This document shows positions 56,328 to 64,000 of a DNA stretch of 64,000 bases, piece by piece. Every line of letters starts with the position of its first letter. Position 1 is the stretch's first letter. The notes under the pieces are model-generated. The model was given only the letters and a program-made list of their open reading frames with translations, searched no databases and was not told the DNA's origin. The stretch spans positions 99,574,357 to 99,638,356 of the forward strand of contig OZ038382.1 in the NCBI GenBank assembly GCA_964036045.1, written 5' to 3'. Source of the stretch: Eutreptiella sp. 'Long Island Sound 2002'. Lineage: Eukaryota; Euglenozoa; Euglenophyceae; Eutreptiales; Eutreptiaceae. A program made the position numbers and the translations under genes.

Positions 56328-59300
56328 ATGGTGAACTGGCAGGAGGCGGGCAAGACGTGGCCGCTGCCCCACCCCCATGCGGTGCGCCTACTGCGTGGGT
56401 TGGTGTGGGGGCAGCACTACCGCCAGAGCAATCCCCAGTGCGAAAGCGGCATGCTTAGGAGCTTCAAGCTCCGCGAGGACATGGGCGATGACCGCCTGCA
56501 GGCAGTGGAAGACTGGCTGCAGGTGGAAGGATACGCCTACCGCTTCCGCCAGATGCGCTGGAGGGTCTGGACCCGCCCGGACAGGCCCGGTGAAGAGCTG
56601 CGCCCCGACGGGATAGATGAGGACGAGAACCCCAACGAGTACCCGTCAGGCGCCACGATCAACGTCTCTATATGGGACATGATTGAGAAGAAGTTCCCGG
56701 AACCGGGGAACGAGCGTACGCTGCAGGGCAGCAACAGCAGCGCGTCCCCTGGGAAGAAGAAGCGATCCGCCGGGGACAAGAAGCGGGACAAGAAATGGCG
56801 GCAGTACCCAGAATCCCTGGCTGCCGAAGCCGCCCAAGCCGCAGAGAACGAGACCAAGGGCGGAACTCCAGCCCGCAGCCCCCAACGGGCCAGTGGCGGT
56901 CACCACCCCAGCCACACCACCCTTGGCGACTTCCTTGAGGTCGCCAAGAAGGCCAAGTCCAAGCCCCGTTAGCTGCACCTGAGGAAGTCAGGCCCCAGCA
57001 GCGACGTGGAGTCAGCCCACCGTGGGAGGATGCCGGCTGACGAGGCCAGCTCCAGCAGAAGCGTCGCTCCCGGCCAAGGGGACGTTGCCCGCGCCTGCGA
57101 GCCCGCCTGTGGGGTGCCTCGCAACCTTCGAGTTGCCCGGCAACGGGCCATGCAGCAGAACGCCGCTTTCGAGGGCGCCGTCGGCATCGCCCGGGAGGAG
57201 GCTGCAGAGTGGGGCAGGGGCATAGCCTTCCATGCCTCGACCGTGGCGGCCATTGCGGCCGGACTCATGGCTGCAGCCGCCCAGGAGGCAGCGACTGCCC
57301 GAGTCAGGGGTGAGGTGGCGGCAGCCGCGGAGGACGCCCGCCTGGCCCAGGAGGCAATTGTCCGTAAGGAGGCCGAGGTGAAAGCGCTGGAAGAGGCGCT
57401 CGCCCAAGAGAGGGCAAGGAAGGAGGCGGAGGAAAGTGCCCACGCCGAAGCAACGGCCAGGTCCCAGGCGAACGCCGCCAGGAAAGACGCCATCGAGGCC
57501 GCGCGACGGAAGGTCGCTGAGGAGAGGGCCAAGACGGAGGCGGAGCTGGCAGCGTTAGAAGCTGAGAAGGCTCAGCTGCAGTAGGCTCGGGAAGCCGAGG
57601 CTGCCCGTGCCCGAGAAGAGGCCGAAAGGCGAGCTGCCGCAGCCACGGCCGCCGCGATGGAGGAGGCAGAGGCCAAGCTTCAGCGCGAGACACCCCTGGG
57701 AGGATCCAGAGTGGAGACCCTTCAAAAGCTCTTCGAAGGAGACGCCTCCTCCAAGATGAAGCTGGACCTGGAGGAGGACGACACGGGCAGCAGTGGGGAC
57801 AGTGGCCCCACCGCCTACCGACGAAGGAGGGGTAAGGGGAAGACCCCCGAGAGGGCACGGAGGCCAGCGTGCCGACATCCCCACGACTTTGACCCTTTCT
57901 TCACCGCCAGCGATGGGGACGGACGAGACCGCCGACATCGCTGAGGAATGGCTGGAGGAGGAGGCGAAGATGTCCCCATGGAGCCGGGGGGTGAGGGTGA
58001 GAATCTCCCTCCTCCCTACCGGAGCTCAGAGTCCACCGAGGGCGACACCGAGACGGCTAGGTGGGGCGACATGGACGAGGATGATGACATGGACTTTGGC
58101 TACACGGAGAAGCCCCAATCCTCGGACCCACCGAGGGGACCCGGCGGAGGCCCACCGGGTCCCCCTGGCGGAGGACCATCAGGACCCCCTGGAGGACGGC
58201 CACCAGGTGGACCCCCCGGAGGCGGACTTCCGGGCGGGAGGGGACCCACTGGACCGGGCGGACCCGGCGGAGGGCCTCCTGGAGGACCCCCCTGGGGACC
58301 CCGACGTCCCACCAGAAAATGGTGACCCGGAGGCCACTTGGCGGTGGATCCTCCACCTCCGCAGGAGGGTCCAGACCCTCAAGCGTGAGGTAGACACGGG
58401 CAAGGGCGAGATGATCTGCATCGCCACGGTCGACGCGGGCGCACAGAAGGAGCTTGACATCGCCAAGACGGAGATGGTCAAGATCGCCAAGGTCGCCACT
58501 GCTGCCCAGAGGGAGCTGGACATCGCCAGGGGCAAGACCAGGCTGCTGAAGAAGGTCATCAACGGCCTGCCGCAGAGGTTGGAGGAGCTGGAAGGCCGTG
58601 GGAGCGTCGGCAGCGACCACCCACCCCTGGAGTCCGGCTCTTCGGACGACGGCTGGGGACCTCGACCAGGTCCAGGCAGAGCCCACGCCCCCGGCAGAGC
58701 CCCCAGGAGTCGCCCTAGCGCCAGTGCCCCTTCTCTCAGCGCCCCTCTCATCACAGCGCGGGCCGCCGTAACGAGCGTATGCCGCCCAGCAGTGGCAGTG
58801 AGGATTGGCGTGACGAGTGGCTCAGTGCAGAGTACCACAACCGCCGTGCTCCACCACGGACACAGGTACGCCCCCGACGCCCCGCACCAGCCCAAGAGCC
58901 AATCCCAATGGCTGGCGGGCGTTATGGTGGACTCACAGATGAGGTTCCCGGAGGGGACCTGAAGTGGGATGTCGGCGGAGGCGAGAAGGACCTGGAGGAG
59001 TTCGACATCAGCCCGCCGCGTGGTGTACGACGGGAGGCCGCTGAACGCAGCCGCCAGCGCCGTGATGAGGAGGCATACATGGAAAGAGTACGGCGTGAAC
59101 ATCTAGGTTCAGCGTACATGGAGGAACAACGGCGTAGCCACATGGATACCGTGGAGGAGATGGAAGTGGCGGCCGTGGGATAGAGGGGGACGCCGATGGG
59201 AACGTCGGTCGACTTCGCGGCCGGCTTGCATGGTCTCTAAGGCCGCGGATGCCGCCGTGTGGGAAGATCCGAAGGACATCAAGCCCCCCACGTACGATGG

Positions 59301-60680
59301 CAACCCCCTCAATCTCGACCGCTTTTTGGAGAAGCTAGACGATTCGGGGATGACCGTCACCGAAGACATGGATCCCGCAGAGGCGGAGAAATATGTCTTC
59401 AAACGGTTCAGGTGGCGCCTCCCGGAGGTGCTCCAAGAGCTATACTTCGTGGCGACCAAAGAGGGGAAAATCAAGACCCTCAAGGAAGCCAAGAAGTGGC
59501 TCAACGAGCAGGAGCGGATGGAAGCTCCGCAGGTGGCTGCCAAGCGGTGGAGGGCCATCAAGCCTCAGCATGATGGTCGGGAGATCCGCCTGGGGGTTTG
59601 CGAGACTTTCGGGGGCAATACACCCTCTTCTGCCGCAACGTGGAGGACTGGAATGAGGGTGACGAGCAGGCCCGCCTGCTCTCCATGCTGCCCGAGGCAT
59701 GGCTCAAGAGAGTCACCAAGGAGGAAGCCAAGAGAGCCAAGTTCAACCACACGTTCAAGATGATGCTCCCCAAGGAGTATCATCCAAAAGTGTTGGCTTG
59801 GACAAATAAGCATGTGGCGCCGGATGTCAAGCGGCGAGAGCTGCGGAACGCCCTCCTCATCACCGTCACGGGCGGTCGCAAGAAGATCGCGATGTTGCGC
59901 CTTGACGAGTGTGACGTGGGCGGCCAGAACCTCCGCCTGCAGGCCATCCCGGCGCGGATGACCTGCGACGAGGTCTTTGATTGGGTTGGAGAGGAAGTGC
60001 TCAAAGAGTACAGGAATCTCCACCACACCTGCGGCCTCAAGGCTGGTGACCGTGACGTCAACTATGTAGGCGAAGGGTCGGGCGGGGAATCTGCCATGGA
60101 CCCAGCGGGAGCCGATGGCGATGAGGCTCTCGACGACAATGACGACGACGATCAGCCCGCGAAAACGGCTGTTTGTGCCTTCGTGGCCAACACCCTGAAC
60201 GTGGGGAGCAACCGGGGAAACTGGAAGCCCCTGCAGAGTGGTTGGAAGAAGAAGGAGAAGAAGGAGCCGCGCCGCATAGGCGACCCTCCGCTGTCCTTTG
60301 GGGAGTTCATACGAGCTCACCCTCAGGGCTGTTTCGTGTGTTATAGAAGGAACAAAGGGTTCAACCATGACCACCGGACATGTCCCATCCACAAGGCCGA
60401 CACGGAGGCTTACAAGAAGGTGCACGGGTCGAAAAAGCGTGCTCCCACGGGTATCCGGGAGAACAAGGTGGAGGTCACCAAGGACGAGCTCTCCAAGCTG
60501 ATGTCGGTGGGGACCGGGTTGGCCAAGGAGATCCAGCAGATCAGGAGGTCCTGGGTTCCCAAGTTGGACGACAAGAACAAGGACAAGGACAAGAAGGGTA
60601 AGAAAGGGGGAAAGAAGAAGAGTGTCAACGAGGTTGATGCGGAGGAGAGTACCCCTGCTACCACAAGCGACGCCCCTTAG
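56328..60680 (+). pseudogene. Giant Gag of C2, multiply broken
   Basis: Same architecture as C1 Gag: N-terminal region (56328-56972), Ala/Glu/Lys coiled coil (about 57300-57720), PPPY (about 58010-58022), collagen-like Gly-Pro tract (58140-58310), second coiled coil (58370-58600), capsid-like domain (TYDGNPLNLDRFLEKLDD, about 59290), and zinc knuckle CFVCYRRNKGFNHDHRTC (about 60332-60385) with all ligands kept. Breaks: TAG at 56970, TAG at 57582 (Gln in C1), TGA at 57942, one extra C near 58290 that shifts the frame, further shifts near 58745 and 59600, and TAG at 59181. The last about 360 codons (59598-60680) are intact and end in TAG, in frame with pol. Confidence 0.88.
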
Positions 60681-60713
60681 CGGAGTACCTGCAGCCAAAT
60701 GCCCCAGCTAGGG
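60675..60713 (+). promoter_or_regulatory. Gag-pol UAG readthrough signal (C2)
   Basis: TAG at 60678-60680 followed by CGG AGT ACC TGC, with pol open in the same frame. CCTTAGC (60675-60681) pairs with GCTAGGG (60707-60713), with one G-U pair. Confidence 0.65.
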
Positions 60714-63700
60714 CGGTCGCAGGATGGTGTCGCGGGAAGCGCCACACCATCCCAGTTGGGAGACAATGAGCACAAAGGGATTGCCTCGGGCAGAAGGCCC
60801 GGTCCGGCACCCAAGACGAACGACAGTCGCAGTGGCAGGGTGAGGGCAAGTGAAGGCACGAACCCTTGCGCCCGTCCATCCTTCGTGACCAAGAATGTAT
60901 TTGATGTGCTTCAAGATCTATCCGAGTGTATCGGAGGATCACCCCGACCGCAGCTGGATGCTGCAGATGGGCAGCCTGAGCCCATTGTCCACTACCTGCA
61001 CCAGTCGTTTATTGAGCTTCTGGAACGGCGAGAGATCCTGAGCTTGCACGCCGTGCGCCGTGTGGGGTGTGAGCGGCAGTTGCACTTTAAGGTCCATGCC
61101 TTATGCGGGGAAGCGGAGAAGGTCTTCCACGTGTTGGTCGACACGGGAGCTCAGGTCAGCTTGGTCAGGGCTGGCTTACTTCCGCCAGAGTGCTTGACCG
61201 ACAGTCGGAAGCCTGTCAGGCTGAAGGTGGCGAACGGCCAGTACATGGTGGGAGGCACGAGGGAAGCGGCCATTGGGCCGCGGTTCGTGAACCACCGTGA
61301 GCTGAGTTGCCCGGACCTCGGCAAGGAAATTCTCCTGCAACGTCGCTTCTACGAGGCCCAGGTGGACTTGGACAGGATCGTTGGGTACGACTTCATGATG
61401 GAGACGGACTCCGGCGTTCTCCCGGTCCAGGCCTCAATGACCCTGTACCAGGACGACCAGCTCTCGTGGCTTTCATCACCTGAGCACCATGTGGAGTGCC
61501 AATGGATCCACCCGGAAGGCAATCAGCTCGAAGTAGCCGCGCTGGGGACTGAGCCAGCTGGGCCAGCAAACCAGGAGTACTGCGTAACGCCGGAAGTGGC
61601 GAGCCGAGTGGTTGCGGACCTGGGAGTTTCGGATCTGGCCCTGGATGCGTTCTCTTCAGGAACCTCCGCCCATCTCCGGGTTTGTGAGAACTACTGGAGC
61701 GCCCAGGACTCTGCGTGGAAGAAGCACTGGGGTCATCATCAGGGTTTGATGTGCATCCATTGCCCCCGCGGGGACATTCCAAGGGCGGTTGCGAAGATTT
61801 GCAAGGACCGCTCCAAGGCAGTGCTGGTTGTCCCTATGGGATGCACCGAGGAGGAAAGCACCCGAGATTGGGTGGTCTCACTGACCAACATGACCTTAAA
61901 CAAGGTCACCCTACCGGCTGGAGAGAGTGTCTATCAGGCTGCTAAGGGACAGCCCATGCCACCCCAGAGATGGCCAACGGAATTCCACTATGTGGATGGG
62001 GGCCTTGAGCAGGCCGACAACACGGACTTCGTGTGTGTCAACCGCATCATAGCAAAGCCATGGCGGCAATGCTCTGCGGTTTCCCCTGTTGACATCCGAA
62101 AACGGGAAGACCTCCTCACTGAAGAGGAGCTGGATCTGGCTCAGGGGTACATGGATCAGCCCTTTCACGACTGGGGAAGCCAGCGCGAGGGCAAGGGCCA
62201 GGACAAAGCCTGGTGGGAAGTGGACTCCATCGTCTCCGGTTCTTATGATGGGAATACCTTCGTAAGGAGGGTACTGGACCACATGTCCAGCCAGGACAAG
62301 CCAATGGGCGGGAACCCACCCACCTATGGTGACAGAAGTATGGGGATACCTTCTTCAGCGGAAAACCTGTGTTTCCCCCACCGGTGCGTGGACCGTATGG
62401 CGAGGCCAAGATACGACTGAAGCCGGACCTCCGTGTGTACCGACACCGGGAGTTCGCCCTGAGGGGCGAGAGAAAGGAGGCCCTGGAGAAGATCCTCCGT
62501 GAATTCATCGAGAGGGGCTGGCTTGAGCCGTGCCACTCCGAGTGGGCCTCCCCGTGCTTCGTCGTCCCCAAGAAGGTGGCCTGAGAGTGGCAGCTCGTGG
62601 TCGACTACCGCGGCCCAAACGCCCAAACGCAGCATGACAGCTATACGCTGCCCCTCATCGAGGACATGCTGCAAAAACAACACCGGCGGATGATCTTCAC
62701 GGTGAATGACCTGAAACATGGTTATCATCAGATGCCTCTCGCCGAGGAGTCCCGTGCTTGCACAGCAATGAGCACACCACTTGGACCCCTCCAGTGGAAG
62801 GTGATGCCCATGGGTGTTACCAAAGGCAATGCGGCTTTTCAGCGGATGCTGGAGAGCCTGCTTGAGACGGTGCGTGACTGTGCGGACCCCTTCGTGGACG
62901 ACGTGATCATTGCGTCCGGGGACCCCAGTATGAGCTATGAGGAGCTCCTGGAGGCACATGAGAGGGACGTCACCAGAGTGCTGGACCTTCTGGTTCGGCA
63001 CAAGCTCACGGGCAGCAGTGACAAGGCCACGATTGCGGTAAGCGAGGTGGTCTTCGGTGGCCGCGTAGTTGGGAACGGGCAGCGGAAGCCCATACCTGGC
63101 AAGGCTGCTGCGATTGAGCACTGGGAAAAGCCCAAAAAGGTCTCTGAGCTACGGGCGTACTTTGGATTCTGCAACTACTACTCGGGGTATATCAAGATGT
63201 ATGCCGAGTATGCAGCCCCCGTGACGACCATGCTCAAGGGCAACCGAGAGGAGACCAAGAAGGGGTCCAAGAAGGCTCTGGTCTCGAATGAAGAGTCCGA
63301 CCGTGCCTTTGAGGGGATGAAGCAGGCGCTTCTATCCGCAGTGGGTCTGCACCTTGTGGATCCTGACCGAGGCTTCGTCCTGCGCAACAACGCTTCCGAC
63401 TGCGCCGTTGGCGCTGTGTTGGAACAAGTGCTTGACGATGGGAGACACGTGCTGGTGGCTTTCTGGAGCCAAACCCTGGCGGAAGGCCAGAGACGGACGT
63501 GGAAGCCCCCAGAAAAGGAGGCGTATGCCATCGTCATGGCTCTCAGGAAATGGGCTGGGTACATAGCCCTCCATCTTGTCACCGTCTGCACCGACCATCA
63601 GAGTCTGCAGTCGTGGCACACAGAGCATGTGGACACCCCCTCCGGTCCCGCCTGCCGACGGGCAAGATGGCATGAGACCTTGGCCAAGTTCGACCTCACG

Positions 63701-64000
63701 GTTGTGTATGTTCCTGGCAAGGACAACACCGTGGCGGACTGTCTCAGTAGGTGGGCCTATCCCGCCAGCAAGGGCATGACGGATGTCTCTGCCCATGACC
63801 ATGAGGCTGAGACCGCTGAGGCCAAGAGGATCATGGAAATGGAGCACCTGATGGAGGAGCAGGGTGTCAAATGCTTCGTGTAATGGCTGCGGATGCCCCC
63901 CTTGGAAGGAGGATGGGCAGAGCGGTCAGGGTACTCGCCCCCGAAAGAGCCGAGTCCCACAAGCACCTCTTCCCTGAATTGTGCCTCCAGGAGGACTGGA
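60681..64000 (+). pseudogene. Pol of C2 (protease to RNase H), partial
   Basis: Frame open from the gag stop to 62420: protease VDTGAQVSL (about 61137), Dam-like segment LALDAFSS...AVLVVPMG (about 61590-61930). Relative to C1, a deletion of about 180 bases near 62330 removes part of the linker and shifts the frame. RT follows from 62369, with TGA at 62582 (Gly in C1), FTVNDLKHGYHQ and an intact PFVDD box (about 62888). RNase H has RNNAS where C1 has RTDAS, losing the first catalytic Asp, but keeps EKEAYAI and CTDHQSL. A one-base loss near 63880 ends the frame at 63883; the correct frame (AADAPLGRR, RAVRVLAPE) continues to base 64000. Integrase lies outside. Confidence 0.88.

Larger units (their letters stand above)
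52818..64000 (+). mobile_element. Element C2: relative of C1, 3' part beyond window
   Basis: 5' LTR, self-primer site, leader, gag, and pol through RNase H. Gag and Pol align with C1 throughout. Stops and frameshifts are numerous, more than in C1, so this copy is older. The integrase and 3' LTR lie beyond base 64000. Confidence 0.9.

Noticed and set aside
42423-63883. Reassigned stop codons in the host
   Set aside because: Premature stops correspond to Arg, Lys, Gln, Gly, Tyr, Val and Pro codons in sister copies, with all three stop types involved. That is random decay, not reassignment.
1-64000. CRISPR arrays, bacterial operons, rRNA
   Set aside because: No spaced direct repeats, no Shine-Dalgarno-led gene series and no rRNA-like sequence. 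All repeats found are LTRs, tandem duplications or microsatellites.

Overview
The window is eukaryotic nuclear DNA built almost entirely of retrotransposons inserted into and beside one another. I found no cellular protein gene, rRNA or functional tRNA gene. All coding material belongs to Ty3/gypsy-type LTR elements (gag, DTG protease, reverse transcriptase, RNase H, integrase, C-terminal chromodomain, so 'chromoviruses') or to one LINE. The sequence alone does not fix the species. A large, repeat-rich genome such as an alga or other protist is plausible, but that is a guess.

Layout: (1) 1-3337, minus strand: 5' end of a family-1 LTR element (element A: LTR, tRNA-iMet primer site, gag). (2) 3338-4341 and 21532-about 25870, plus strand: two halves of one LINE, split just upstream of the RT catalytic box. 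(3) 4342-21531, minus strand: element C1, a 17.2-kb LTR element with 3.02-kb LTRs, sitting inside that LINE. (4) 26400-39729, minus strand: element D, 13.3 kb with 2.44-kb LTRs and a perfect 4-bp target duplication (GGTC). (5) 41551-51932, plus strand: element B, a complete but decayed family-1 element with 0.77-kb LTRs and a 5-bp target duplication (CCTGG). (6) 52818-64000, plus strand: element C2, a relative of C1 whose 3' part runs off the window. The gaps (25870-26399, 39730-41550, 51933-52817) hold no gene I can recognise.

Points of biology: C1 and C2 lack a tRNA primer site. The 11 bases after the 5' LTR are instead complementary to a segment about 113 nt upstream inside the LTR, next to a conserved hairpin, which resembles Tf1-type self-priming; A, B and D use a tRNA-iMet site. 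In C1 and C2, gag and pol are in the same frame, separated by a single UAG lying in a conserved stem; D has a UAG in the same place, which suggests stop-codon readthrough. All three families carry, between protease and RT, an extra domain with the pattern of phage Dam-like adenine methyltransferases, in degenerate form. The C-type Gag is about 1,436 codons and carries an Ala/Glu/Lys coiled coil, a PPPY motif and a collagen-like Gly-Pro tract. Family-1 LTRs contain a tRNA-like segment with A-box and B-box sequences. Every copy is damaged by stops, frameshifts or catalytic substitutions, so none looks autonomous now.
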